A stretch of DNA of 64,000 nucleotides from DATLMR01 sp964615905 (GTDB taxonomy: Bacteria; Acidobacteriota; Blastocatellia; UBA7656): contig CAZTUB010000002.1 in NCBI GenBank assembly GCA_964615905.1, forward strand, positions 620,001-684,000. The letters run 5' to 3'. Shown one piece after another: positions 43,513-52,146 of the stretch. The position numbers and the translations under genes were made by a program. Under the pieces are notes generated by a model. That model saw nothing but the letters and a program-made list of their open reading frames with translations, was not told the origin of the DNA and searched no databases. Numbering within the stretch: position 1 is the first letter of the stretch; the number at the start of each line of letters is the position of its first letter.

Positions 43513-44559
43513 GTGAAGACATTAAAGGCTTTTCTGTTGCTTTCCCTCGCGGTGGCAGTGATATTGTCGCTGCAAATGTCAACCTATGCGCAAACCAACT
43601 GCCCAAGCGGCATCAACATATATGTTAATTCGGGTGAGGACATGATCTCGATATGGTCGCCGCTCTCAAATGGAGACTACCACATCTCCAAAGGGTGGAA
43701 CTCTCAGGGGCATTTTAATCAAGATTATTACTCACTTGACCTGAATATAGCTGGAACTGGTGATCTAGGGAAAGCGGTATATCTTCCGATAACCGGTAGA
43801 GTATGGTCTGCTTACCGGCCCCCAACTACGACCTCTACTAATTATGGTTATACCGTTTTAATATGGGATCCAGGAAGCGGAATCGTAGTGCGCCTCGCTC
43901 ACCTTGACAGCTTTTCATCGATAGTCCAAAATACGCCCTCCGGCTCTTGGCTAGGCGCCGGGACTAAAGCTGGGTACATCGGTGAAAGCGGCTGCCCAGG
44001 TTGCGGGACGCACCTGCATATGACCGCTTACCGAAATGTAAAGGTCAGCGGATCTGCAACTGAGCAACAGATCGTTAACGCCCTTTCGCAAGGCATAACA
44101 CCAGCAATAGCTCAAAAACAGAAATTCCGCTTAATAGCGCCATCTGACAACTGTGATTTGATCCGCTTTGATGATGGCCCGACAATCTATACTAGCAACA
44201 ACGGAGTCCTTTATCCCGTCACGCTAGATGTTTGGCGTTCGTGGGGGCTGTCTCTCAATATAACCCCACCCCAAGGGTACGGAACATACGATACGACAAA
44301 TGGGCAGATACCAATCCGAGTACTGCCCGCATACCAGCGGAGTTGGTACTCAATCAGCAGCCAGCTCGCGTGGCCGAGGCGTGATTCTGCGTTCCGTGGC
44401 ACTCAATACCCGGACACCTATGTATTCCGTTGGGGCCAGAAATACCTGCTGAACGCAAATCAGTTTGGCGACCAATCATGGCACGAGTATCGGTGGTCTG
44501 AGATTCAGTTTATGAACCAAAACTTTGTTGACCAGATCGATCCAAGAACTATAAGGTGA
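43513..44559 (+). CDS. Secreted M23-family (LytM-like) peptidase
   Basis: 348 residues. GTG 43513 is preferred to ATG 43498 because GGAGGA (43501-43506) is placed correctly for it and the signal peptide then starts MKTLKAFLLLSLAVAVI. The mature part has GHFNQDYYSLDLN (His/Asp of the M23 zinc site), RLAHLDSF and GCGTHLHM (HxH). These are the zinc ligands of LytM endopeptidases. The C-terminal ~130 residues are Trp/Tyr-rich and unassigned. Likely target is peptidoglycan cross-links. It is isolated between the CHAT gene and the biosynthetic operon. Confidence 0.75.
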   Translation: MKTLKAFLLLSLAVAVILSLQMSTYAQTNCPSGINIYVNSGEDMISIWSPLSNGDYHISKGWNSQGHFNQDYYSLDLNIAGTGDLGKAVYLPITGRVWSAYRPPTTTSTNYGYTVLIWDPGSGIVVRLAHLDSFSSIVQNTPSGSWLGAGTKAGYIGESGCPGCGTHLHMTAYRNVKVSGSATEQQIVNALSQGITPAIAQKQKFRLIAPSDNCDLIRFDDGPTIYTSNNGVLYPVTLDVWRSWGLSLNITPPQGYGTYDTTNGQIPIRVLPAYQRSWYSISSQLAWPRRDSAFRGTQYPDTYVFRWGQKYLLNANQFGDQSWHEYRWSEIQFMNQNFVDQIDPRTIR

Positions 44560-44890
44560 TGGTGAGACCTCGTTGGCAGCCTTGTGAGCCGGTTGCCATT
44601 GGCAACCGGCTCACACTCGCGTTGAGGACACAAACGCACTAATGAAGTTAACCTGTATTGTGAAAGCGACCAAGTAGTGTTGAAGAACACTGACCATGTT
44701 TAAAAGGATAATGATTGGCTCGGGCGAAGCGCTGGTTTTCGTATTAGGGAAAATCGCCAGGTGTGATAGGCCAACCCATACGGCGCTTATTGTGTTTGGA
44801 TGAATGTGTGATCAACTAGGGCTTCTGTGAAAACTTGGTAGGCTTCGCGCTAGGTCTGGAGTTTTTCGGTCAAATGAGAAGACAACTGAA
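44560..44890. other. Intergenic stretch before the biosynthetic operon
   Basis: 331 bp with the hairpin at 44584-44614 near the start and otherwise no gene. The biosynthetic operon's promoter is expected here, but no strong consensus is visible. Confidence 0.5.
44584..44614. terminator. Hairpin after the M23 gene
   Basis: A perfect 14-bp stem GTGAGCCGGTTGCC (44584-44597) pairs with 44601-44614 around a 3-base loop, 24 bp after the stop. There is no T tract, so it may be a terminator of weaker type or an mRNA-end stabiliser. Confidence 0.55.
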
Positions 44891-45919
44891 ATGAAGCAAT
44901 CTTCAAAAGTCAGGGTGGGAATTTGCGGATTCGGCGCATCGGCAACACATTTCCACCTTCCCCTCATGGAAGACAATGCCCGATTTGAGCCGATAGCCGT
45001 GTATGACCCAACAGCAAAACGGGGGGAGATGGCAAAAGAATTTGGCTTTAAGTATGTGTTCAATCCGGAAGATCTGAGTGCAAGTATATACGAACTAGGG
45101 TTAGACCTAGTGATAGTTACCTCTCCAAGCTGCTTTCATTATGAGCAAACTAAGGCGGCATTGAACGCGGGCGCACACGTGCTGGTAGATAAGCCTCTAG
45201 CCCTTTGCATTAGAGAAGTCAACTCATTAATAAAGCTTGCAGCGCGTAAGAACTCCGTCCTGATGGCTTTTCACAACAGGGCATACGACAGGGACCACCT
45301 CAAGGCATTGAGCCTAGTCGAAGGGGGCGAACTGGGAAAACTAATTAGAATAGATATGTCTATCAGTTCCTGGGGGCCATCCAATCAATATGCTGTTTCC
45401 GAATTCCGCCCTTCATGGCGATCCGAAAAGAAATATGGTGGGGGTGGTCTAAATGATTGGGGGCCCCATATCTTGGACCAATTATTAAGATTTACACAAT
45501 GGGAGCTGCCTAAACGAGTGATTGCGATCAGTAAGGCCTCAGTCTGGACGGATGACTGTGATGACTTACTGATTGCAATCCTTGATTGGGGATCTTTCTG
45601 TGCCAGACTGTTGATATCCGCTGTCGATATGCACCCGCTAGAAAGACTACGTATTTGCGGATCTGCGGGGACTCTAACAGTTCGTGGAAGTGATAAGGAT
45701 GGAGAGATTAGGACGTATACACAAAATAAGTCGCAAACCTATAAATACTCAAACACGCCGCTATCTGCTGCGCCTTTATATAGTACCCTCCTCCAAGCTA
45801 TTACAACAGGTTCTGGGACGGGGAGGGCGGCGCTGCTTGGGAATACAAGAAAGGCCTATCTTCTTTTGGAGAAAATACGTTTGAGCCTGGAATCTGTAAC
45901 TGGGAGAGGAAAGCAATGA
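44891..45919 (+). CDS. Gfo/Idh/MocA-family oxidoreductase
   Basis: 342 residues with an N-terminal Rossmann fold (VRVGICGFGASATHFHLPLM, NAD(P)-binding). The family signature LVDKPLALCIREVNSLIKLA (catalytic-site Lys in DKP, about residue 100) and KYGGGGLNDWGPHILDQLLR (about 180-200) follow. Enzymes of this family oxidise or reduce sugars, inositols and related alcohols. It is the first gene of a nine-gene operon; its stop overlaps the next start by 4 bp (ATGA). With the DegT-type aminotransferase downstream, it could provide the keto substrate for amination. Confidence 0.88.
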   Translation: MKQSSKVRVGICGFGASATHFHLPLMEDNARFEPIAVYDPTAKRGEMAKEFGFKYVFNPEDLSASIYELGLDLVIVTSPSCFHYEQTKAALNAGAHVLVDKPLALCIREVNSLIKLAARKNSVLMAFHNRAYDRDHLKALSLVEGGELGKLIRIDMSISSWGPSNQYAVSEFRPSWRSEKKYGGGGLNDWGPHILDQLLRFTQWELPKRVIAISKASVWTDDCDDLLIAILDWGSFCARLLISAVDMHPLERLRICGSAGTLTVRGSDKDGEIRTYTQNKSQTYKYSNTPLSAAPLYSTLLQAITTGSGTGRAALLGNTRKAYLLLEKIRLSLESVTGRGKQ

Positions 45920-46605
45920 CAGTCCCTGCATCTTGGTATGGATCGAGTTCTTTTGCATTAGCGGAGCAATTCTCCCGCGCACAAGACATGTCTCGGCTTG
46001 AAGCAATCTCTCTGGCATGTGAGCAGAAATATGGCACGGACGCCTACTTTGCTATGCATAGGGAAGAGAGGATACGAACAAATTGGACCTCGGCGTACCT
46101 GAGCATCTGTGAAGAATTGTCTATCGATGAAGATGGTAAGATGGTCCTAGTTGTCGGAGTGAACGATGGAATGGATGTCGAGACATTCAGTAGATGCAGG
46201 GTGATTGGTGTTGACCCATGCAGGAAGGCTCTAGCCATAGCTAAAGCATGTTACCCACATCATGAATTTCATCAGGCAATCGCTGAATCGCTACCGCAAC
46301 GGGATAAATCCGTTGATGGTTACATTGCACTGAGGGTCGTAAACTGCTCGACAGTCCATATGACAAAACTTTTTGCAGAATTCAAGCGCATCTTGAAAGA
46401 AGGCGGGACATTCATATTCTCAATCGCTACAGGATTCTTCGAGGGTAACGTACTCAGGCCGGGTGTCTTTAAAAACGGGAATATAGATACAGAGTATGCC
46501 GGCATCGTCACGGAGAGGCTCTTGAGCAATCTTCAATTCCTGGGGGCAAACATAAAAATAATACATCACGACATTGAGACATCCATATTCGGCACTAACG
46601 GCTAG
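45916..46605 (+). CDS. SAM-dependent methyltransferase (class I)
   Basis: 229 residues. VLVVGVNDGMDVETFSRCRV is motif I with the glycine-poor variant VGVNDG, and IGVDPCRKALAIAKACYP is the acidic loop that binds the SAM ribose. LFAEFKRILKEGGTFIFSIA is the post-motif sheet typical of methyltransf_11. The target could be an oxygen, nitrogen or carbon of the operon's product. It overlaps the upstream gene by 4 bp and is 6 bp from the next. Confidence 0.82.
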   Translation: MTVPASWYGSSSFALAEQFSRAQDMSRLEAISLACEQKYGTDAYFAMHREERIRTNWTSAYLSICEELSIDEDGKMVLVVGVNDGMDVETFSRCRVIGVDPCRKALAIAKACYPHHEFHQAIAESLPQRDKSVDGYIALRVVNCSTVHMTKLFAEFKRILKEGGTFIFSIATGFFEGNVLRPGVFKNGNIDTEYAGIVTERLLSNLQFLGANIKIIHHDIETSIFGTNG

Positions 46606-46611
46606 GATAGG

Positions 46612-47547
46612 ATGGAAATGAGATCAAAGGTAATTACAGACAATAAGCAATGGGATGATCTTATCAAGTCATCTCAAGAAGGAACGATATTTCATACCTC
46701 CACCTGGCAGGAGGTATCTGGTCAACGCTTTTTGAAAATTGGCCTCTTCGAGGGAGACTGCCTTGTAGCTGGGGCAATCGTGCAAATTGACGAGGAGGGC
46801 AGAGGCGCACTTGGAGGTTTGGCTCCGTACCTTGGCCCCGTCATTGCCAATTCTTCTGATGTTACAGCTGATTCGGAGAGACGTCAAAAAATCACAGCAG
46901 AGCTTGCACGGCTAATCCGCTATGAAGTGCCGGATGCTAAATTTTTCGTATCTCCCTGGTTTATGGGTATGCGTCAATTCATTTGCGAAGGCTTCGAAGC
47001 GAAGTTGCTTTATACAACCACAGTGGATGTTAGGAACCTAGGGAAGACGCACGCTAACTTTTCGCCAACACTCAAACGCAATATTAAGGCGGCCGAACGA
47101 GAAGGGCTACTGGTGGAACTTAAACAAGACCCGACAGATTTGCTAAGTCTTGTCGACAAGTCCTTTGAAAGACAGGGCAGGACAGTATGGTTTAACCGGG
47201 ATAAAGCAATGACCTGCATCAAAGAACTCGCCACACGCGCAATGGCACAATGCTTCATTACACAAGATGCTGAGGGAAATCCTGTAGCTGGCGTGGGTAT
47301 CGTATGGGATTGGAATCGCGCCTATTATTTGCTAGGAGGTTATGATCACTTAAATGCGCACCGTGGTGGATCTTCGCTGGCACTATGGACAGCTTTGCGA
47401 TATACCCGTCAGGAACTTGAGTTGTCAGAAGTCGATCTGGAAGGCTCGCACATTCTTGCCATAGAGCGCTTCTTCAGACAGTTTAATGGTGTTTGGCTAC
47501 CTTTCTATTACTTGAGGCAGGCAACAGGACCCATGATTGGACATTAG
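46612..47547 (+). CDS. FemAB/GNAT-type acyl- or aminoacyl-transferase
   Basis: 311 residues with the double-GNAT layout of the FemAB-like/BioF2-like family. WQEVSGQRFLKIGLFEGDCL marks the first half. NFSPTLKRNIKAAEREGLLV (about 150) and YYLLGGYDHLNAHRGGSSLA with ERFFRQFNGVWLPFYYL mark the second. Members transfer acyl groups from CoA, or amino acids from tRNA, onto amines. In a peptide-like pathway this could form an amide bond. It overlaps the open frame of the following gene but precedes its real start (47558). Confidence 0.75.
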   Translation: MEMRSKVITDNKQWDDLIKSSQEGTIFHTSTWQEVSGQRFLKIGLFEGDCLVAGAIVQIDEEGRGALGGLAPYLGPVIANSSDVTADSERRQKITAELARLIRYEVPDAKFFVSPWFMGMRQFICEGFEAKLLYTTTVDVRNLGKTHANFSPTLKRNIKAAEREGLLVELKQDPTDLLSLVDKSFERQGRTVWFNRDKAMTCIKELATRAMAQCFITQDAEGNPVAGVGIVWDWNRAYYLLGGYDHLNAHRGGSSLALWTALRYTRQELELSEVDLEGSHILAIERFFRQFNGVWLPFYYLRQATGPMIGH

Positions 47548-47557
47548 GAGGATGGAG

Positions 47558-48862
47558 ATGTTAGCCCTTTTAGGAGGGACACCTGTGATAACTGACAAAT
47601 CATTACATAGGAATTATCCGCCTGTGCGCCGACGTGAACGAGAGCGTATAGCTGCAGCCCTCGACAGCGAGATTCTCTGGGGGCCTTGGGCTCCAATGAC
47701 GCGAGAACTAGAAAGAAGATGGGCCGATAGGATCGGCGTGCGTTATTGTGCAGCTTTGAACTCCGGTACAGCCGCGCTCCATTGCGCTCTGGTGGGGTGC
47801 GGCATAAAGCCAGGCGATGAGGTTGTTGTCCCCGCCTACTCCTTCATAGCAACGGCCAGCGCTCCTCTTATGGCTGGTGCAATACCAATTTTCGTTGACA
47901 TAGAATCGGATACAGGAAATATCAATTCCGCCCTCATAGAGTCTGTCATTACAGAACAAACCAAAGCTATCGTCGTAGCACACCTGCATGGGCTTCCAGC
48001 CGACATGGATGCTATAAGAACGATCAGTCGAACTTATGGGCTGCATATAATTGAAGATTGCGCACAGTCGGCAGGCGCGAGATATATGGGGGCATCTGTT
48101 GGAAGCCTTTCTGACGCCGGAGCCTTCTCCATGAACGCCACGAAAGTATTAGCAGGGCCTGAGGGCGGACTTCTAACGACCAACGACGAACAAGTTTTCA
48201 ATCGCGCCGCAAGAATGAGGGTATTTGGCACAGAATGGCGGAATGGTGAAGAAAGGATACGAGATGCAGACAGCCTCGGTTTTAATTATCGTACCAATGA
48301 ACTGATGGCCGCGTTTACACTGGCGCGACTCGAATCGTTCGACGATGAGCGAGAGAGCAGGATCAAAAATGCGCTTCATTTTCTCAAGAGTGTGAAGGAT
48401 CTACCGGGTCTGTCGTTCCCACCAACGCCAGAGGATCGGGATCATATTTTTCAAATGATTCGCCTACGGATTGACAATCAGTCTCTCGGGTACGCGCTGT
48501 CGGCAGAGGAATTGAGGGAGCGAATCGTTCTAGCATTAACTGCTGAGGGGGCGAATTGGTGGATTTGGGAACGAAAGCCCTTGCCGTCTTACGCCATCTT
48601 CCGGTCGCTCAACGCTGAAGGCGGAAACTTTCCCTGGTGCGCATCCAAAACAAGAAAGGATATGACTTATCGCACAGAGGATTACCCGGTCAGCTTAGAT
48701 ACGGCGCGTGACAGTATCTTTACTGCTTCTCATTTTCCGCCGAATGGGTTACAGCTTATGGATTTATATATAGAAGCATTCCGCAAAGTATGGGCGAACC
48801 TAGACGCGGTGGCCGAGATCCCCCTGCCCCCTCCGGAAGATAGGATCCAGATGCCATTTTGA
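47558..48862 (+). CDS. DegT/DnrJ/EryC1/StrS-family PLP aminotransferase
   Basis: 434 residues. ATG 47558 is chosen because AGGAGG (47546-47551) is 6 bp upstream; the frame is open further to a TTG at 47537. Family features: LALLGGTPVI start, YCAALNSGTAALHCALVGCG (PLP phosphate), VPAYSFIATA, EDCAQSAGARYMG and SMNATKVLAGPEGG with the PLP Lys. These enzymes aminate keto sugars, cyclitols or other keto compounds. The family is characteristic of amino-sugar and aminocyclitol antibiotic pathways. Confidence 0.92.
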   Translation: MLALLGGTPVITDKSLHRNYPPVRRRERERIAAALDSEILWGPWAPMTRELERRWADRIGVRYCAALNSGTAALHCALVGCGIKPGDEVVVPAYSFIATASAPLMAGAIPIFVDIESDTGNINSALIESVITEQTKAIVVAHLHGLPADMDAIRTISRTYGLHIIEDCAQSAGARYMGASVGSLSDAGAFSMNATKVLAGPEGGLLTTNDEQVFNRAARMRVFGTEWRNGEERIRDADSLGFNYRTNELMAAFTLARLESFDDERESRIKNALHFLKSVKDLPGLSFPPTPEDRDHIFQMIRLRIDNQSLGYALSAEELRERIVLALTAEGANWWIWERKPLPSYAIFRSLNAEGGNFPWCASKTRKDMTYRTEDYPVSLDTARDSIFTASHFPPNGLQLMDLYIEAFRKVWANLDAVAEIPLPPPEDRIQMPF

Positions 48863-48881
48863 AGAGGAAAGGGAGCGGTCT

Positions 48882-49394
48882 TTGACGAGTAAGAATATGA
48901 TCAACACCAAGATGGCTGTTATAACGGGACCGCCTGGAGTTGGCAAAACTGCCTTGTCTCACAAAGTTTGCGAAACCATTCACGAGAGGTATGCCTGTGT
49001 AGCAGTGCACGTCGAGGTAGATAACCTGCGGTGGATGATCGTGGGCAACGTGCGGGAACAATGGCCATTTCCAGTTTGGCTCAGTTTAACTGAAGGCGTA
49101 GTGCGTGAATCTAGGGCTTTTGCCGAATTCATACTCGTCGATGGACTCTTCTATGAATGCGGTACCATACAACAGTTCGTGCTCACTCATCCTGGCACAA
49201 AAGTATTCAGAGTAGAGGCAGCGTTAGACGTCTGCTTACGTCGTAATCGTTACCGTGAGTCCACAGCAGAGCGACTGAGAGATGAAGATGTAAAACGCTT
49301 ATATCTCCCAGTCGATAGTTACGCTTGGCATGTGCTCGATGGAAATCAGTCAATCGAAAACGTGGTGAAGGACCTTATTATTGCTCTCGGCTAA
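48882..49394 (+). CDS. P-loop nucleotide kinase-like protein
   Basis: 170 residues from TTG 48882 (GGGAG upstream); ATG 48897 is an alternative. Walker A is ITGPPGVGKTALSHKVCETI. The lid-like region ALDVCLRRNRYRESTAERLR has the Arg-rich pattern of small-molecule kinases. EFILVDGLFYECGT resembles Walker B with Asp. Likely phosphorylates a pathway intermediate or modifies the product for self-resistance. Confidence 0.7.
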   Translation: MTSKNMINTKMAVITGPPGVGKTALSHKVCETIHERYACVAVHVEVDNLRWMIVGNVREQWPFPVWLSLTEGVVRESRAFAEFILVDGLFYECGTIQQFVLTHPGTKVFRVEAALDVCLRRNRYRESTAERLRDEDVKRLYLPVDSYAWHVLDGNQSIENVVKDLIIALG

Positions 49395-49405
49395 ACCCTG
49401 ATTTT

Positions 49406-50239
49406 ATGGAAATATCAATCCTAGTGCGCTGCTCGGATGATCCGAGGTTATTAAGATGCCTCGACAGCATAGACGTACCTTGTCAAGTGGTTGTTACGAT
49501 GACCCCGAACGAGGAGTTTCAGAAGGAATTGGAGGCCAGAAGAATACCTTACGCGCTAAGCCCTAAAGGAAACCCAGCTGCCACAACACTGGCAGGGCTC
49601 AGTCATTGTATTCACAGAAAGGTCCTGTTAATAGATTGTGACTGTACCTTTGAGCCAGGCGCGATTGAGCGCATTTATTTGCTCGCGAAATCTGCAGACA
49701 TTGTCCGACCGACTGTAGACTTCGAAGCGCTTGATTGGTCGTCTTATGCAACCCAATTAGCGAGGCATTTCCAGTATACCTACCGTGGGTTTGTTTACGA
49801 ACCAGGATTATTGCTACGGCTCGATCGTCTCCTTCCCTACATTGGGGGATACCTTTTCACTCCGTTCGCGCCTTATACACCAGATGGGGAATTGGACTAC
49901 CGAATCCGTCAAATTCAACAGCATATAATGCTGAATATAGTCACCGACCCAAAACCCACGCTTGTTCATGCTTCGCTTGGATTCTCTAGACACCTCAGAT
50001 CGTACTGGCGTTACGGATTAAGCGAGGCCAGCCGTATGATCTATCTGAGGCAGCCTGTTCTTTCAGAAGTAATTGGAGGTTTGGCCTACAGGTATCGCAT
50101 GGCGTGGTCGAGAAAGTACCGATTCCCGACCGGCATTCTCATAATGATCAGCGATTTGGTTTATATCTGTTCAATAGTTATCCATTGGCTTGCCTTGCCG
50201 AGGAGGAGGCAATATGAGCGATCAAGAAACAACTCTTAA
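49406..50239 (+). CDS. Glycosyltransferase family 2-like protein
   Basis: 277 residues starting at ATG 49406; the frame is open further upstream inside the previous gene. MEISILVRCSDDPRLLRCLD and VLLIDCDCTFEPGAIERIYL (Asp cluster resembling DxD, about residue 75) fit a GT-A nucleotide-sugar-binding fold. The C-terminal SRKYRFPTGILIMISDLVYI and IVIHWLAL are hydrophobic, suggesting a membrane-associated enzyme. It overlaps the DapF-like gene start by 26 bp. Confidence 0.65.
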   Translation: MEISILVRCSDDPRLLRCLDSIDVPCQVVVTMTPNEEFQKELEARRIPYALSPKGNPAATTLAGLSHCIHRKVLLIDCDCTFEPGAIERIYLLAKSADIVRPTVDFEALDWSSYATQLARHFQYTYRGFVYEPGLLLRLDRLLPYIGGYLFTPFAPYTPDGELDYRIRQIQQHIMLNIVTDPKPTLVHASLGFSRHLRSYWRYGLSEASRMIYLRQPVLSEVIGGLAYRYRMAWSRKYRFPTGILIMISDLVYICSIVIHWLALPRRRQYERSRNNS

Positions 50240-51011
50240 GGAAGCTGTGCTACACCAGGAAAGTTACAGCATCTGCGGTAATCGAATTGTCCTGTGCAAG
50301 ATCAAGGCTGGAGATGACCAGACACAAAAAACGGCCGAACTCTCTCGTTTATGTTGGAGCAATCAACGACGTATCACAGATGGTGTGGGCTCTCTTTCAA
50401 GCGGCCAAGGGAGCATCCGTTTCTGCTTTGTTAATCCGGACGGCAGCTTAGAAGCTGTTTGTGGGAATGCTTTGCTTGCTTCTGGACCCTTTCTCGGTTA
50501 CTCCGCACCTGCTGTACTAACCATTGCGCCCTTCAACAACATAACCATAAACATACATGTGGAGAATGACGGATATACGCTCGTAGCCCCTGTATTCGTT
50601 GGTGAGAAGTTGATAAGTGTCAAGGGCTTGCCAGAATCTCGGATTCATAATGCAGGGTCTCCGCATCTTGTGGCCCGGGTACGAGATGCGCAGCAGATCA
50701 ATCTTGCCGAGATCGGACTTGAAGTATCCACCTTATTGAATGTAAACCTAACTGTGTTCAGCTTGTATATGGGTAGAATAACAGCCCGCACATACGAAAG
50801 AGGTGTCAACGCGGAGACCTATGCTTGTGGAACAGGCGCAATGGCCGCAGTGACAGAAGCCTACCTGCAGTCCTTGCTGCCCGACAGAGTAATATATCCG
50901 GGTGGCACCTATAAGGTGAAGGCCAGCATAAACTCCTGTCGTGCGACAGTAGCTCTGCACCTGAATAAAGACTCCATACGACAACTCGATGAATGCTCAA
51001 GCGATACATAA
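50214..51011 (+). CDS. Diaminopimelate-epimerase-like (DapF-fold) racemase/epimerase
   Basis: 265 residues from ATG 50214, preceded by AGGAGGAGG. The two halves of the DapF fold each carry a catalytic Cys: SLEAVCGNALL (about residue 82) and ERGVNAETYACGTGAMAA (about residue 204). HNAGSPHLV matches the substrate-binding GNPH-like loop. DapF works without cofactor by a two-base mechanism. The genomic context is not a lysine pathway, so I expect an amino-acid epimerase or isomerase acting on a different substrate, such as a D-amino acid or a cyclic amino acid. Confidence 0.82.
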   Translation: MSDQETTLKEAVLHQESYSICGNRIVLCKIKAGDDQTQKTAELSRLCWSNQRRITDGVGSLSSGQGSIRFCFVNPDGSLEAVCGNALLASGPFLGYSAPAVLTIAPFNNITINIHVENDGYTLVAPVFVGEKLISVKGLPESRIHNAGSPHLVARVRDAQQINLAEIGLEVSTLLNVNLTVFSLYMGRITARTYERGVNAETYACGTGAMAAVTEAYLQSLLPDRVIYPGGTYKVKASINSCRATVALHLNKDSIRQLDECSSDT

Positions 51012-52146
51012 CCTAAGCCGGACATTGGGTCTTTGTTGCCAAGCAGAAGAGGTCCTTTCTGTTTGGACCAAAGCTTTGGCGGCCAGCAGTATAGATAAGT
51101 ATCATGAAGCGCACCACGCTCTGGGTGAGGCACTGTCTTCACGTGTGGGACGCCTTTGTATCGTAGCACCTCTGCGCTCCTGGGATTCAACAGAAATGAA
51201 TGTGTTGGTCTTTAGCCCTCTTTATCAAGAATTTGACGTTGTGAGAAAATCATGGGATAAAACCGTTCCATCTCTGCCACTACACCTGCCAGTAGAGTTA
51301 GATGCTGGCGTTGGACCTTACGCTACGGGCCGGCATTTGGTGCTATTATTAAATAAGGTAGCGCCCGCAGGCAAATGGATCACACGGTCGGCCCAGATGT
51401 CGCTGGAGTTCATTACAACGTGGGAGCATAGACTCGATGCTATGATACCTTGGCTAGCCAATAGAGCTGATTCCCACACAAGAAACTGGCTGCAAAATAT
51501 AAGCGATGATAAAGTGCGAAGAATCCGAGCAATAATAGAATCGATTCTTGCACATGAGATTGGTCATACTACCGGATTGCTCCCAATCTTTCCGAAACTA
51601 CCAGCGTTTATTAGGTCGGTGCTCCTATCTATCCCAGAAGCAAGACGTCCGGCGCTTCGCCATATCTTTAACGCGTTGGGCGACCTGACGGCGGATGTTG
51701 CCAATCTTCAAAAAGTTACAGATGATGTCCTCCTTATGACCACTGCTTACCACTTTTATAATCTCTACCACTGCTTAGAATTGGAGCCAACAGTGAGTGA
51801 AGGAAGATGGGAGATTCTCACGAGAGATCCTGATTGTCTAGGAGCCATCCTAGTTTACTCAGCCATAATCAAAGCGGAAAATGCTGGTGCATCAGTCATT
51901 GCGAGCTCTTCTATTAGACAGGCGTTTAGGGATCTGAATCTCGACATTGAGCGAATACTATACGATCTCAAATGTGGCCATACAGAGTCAGCCTTTGAAC
52001 TTCTTGAATTGAGTAGATATACGGATCTCAAATGGCTGCTTAAGGGCAGGCATCCAGCATCCGAGTCCTGCTTCGAGAATAGAATGTCTATTCAAAAGAT
52101 TGTTGGAACTGCTCTAGTGGAGTTTCTTGAAGGGTTCTCTAGATGA
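50989..52146 (+). CDS. HExxH-containing protein of unknown function
   Basis: 385 residues, overlapping the epimerase gene by 23 bp. AHEIGHTTG at about residue 187 is a zinc HExxH motif, and GDLTADVANL follows about 45 residues later with Asp residues that could be a third ligand. The remainder is helical without membrane segments. I do not recognise the family. In this operon it might be a metal-dependent hydrolase or a non-proteolytic metal enzyme in pathway chemistry. The stop overlaps the ATP-grasp start by 4 bp. Confidence 0.7.
   Translation: MNAQAIHNLSRTLGLCCQAEEVLSVWTKALAASSIDKYHEAHHALGEALSSRVGRLCIVAPLRSWDSTEMNVLVFSPLYQEFDVVRKSWDKTVPSLPLHLPVELDAGVGPYATGRHLVLLLNKVAPAGKWITRSAQMSLEFITTWEHRLDAMIPWLANRADSHTRNWLQNISDDKVRRIRAIIESILAHEIGHTTGLLPIFPKLPAFIRSVLLSIPEARRPALRHIFNALGDLTADVANLQKVTDDVLLMTTAYHFYNLYHCLELEPTVSEGRWEILTRDPDCLGAILVYSAIIKAENAGASVIASSSIRQAFRDLNLDIERILYDLKCGHTESAFELLELSRYTDLKWLLKGRHPASESCFENRMSIQKIVGTALVEFLEGFSR

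Noticed and set aside
49325..49405. Longer glycosyltransferase start overlapping the kinase gene
   Set aside because: The extra 27 residues are read out of frame through the end of the kinase gene; ATG 49406 begins the recognisable domain.
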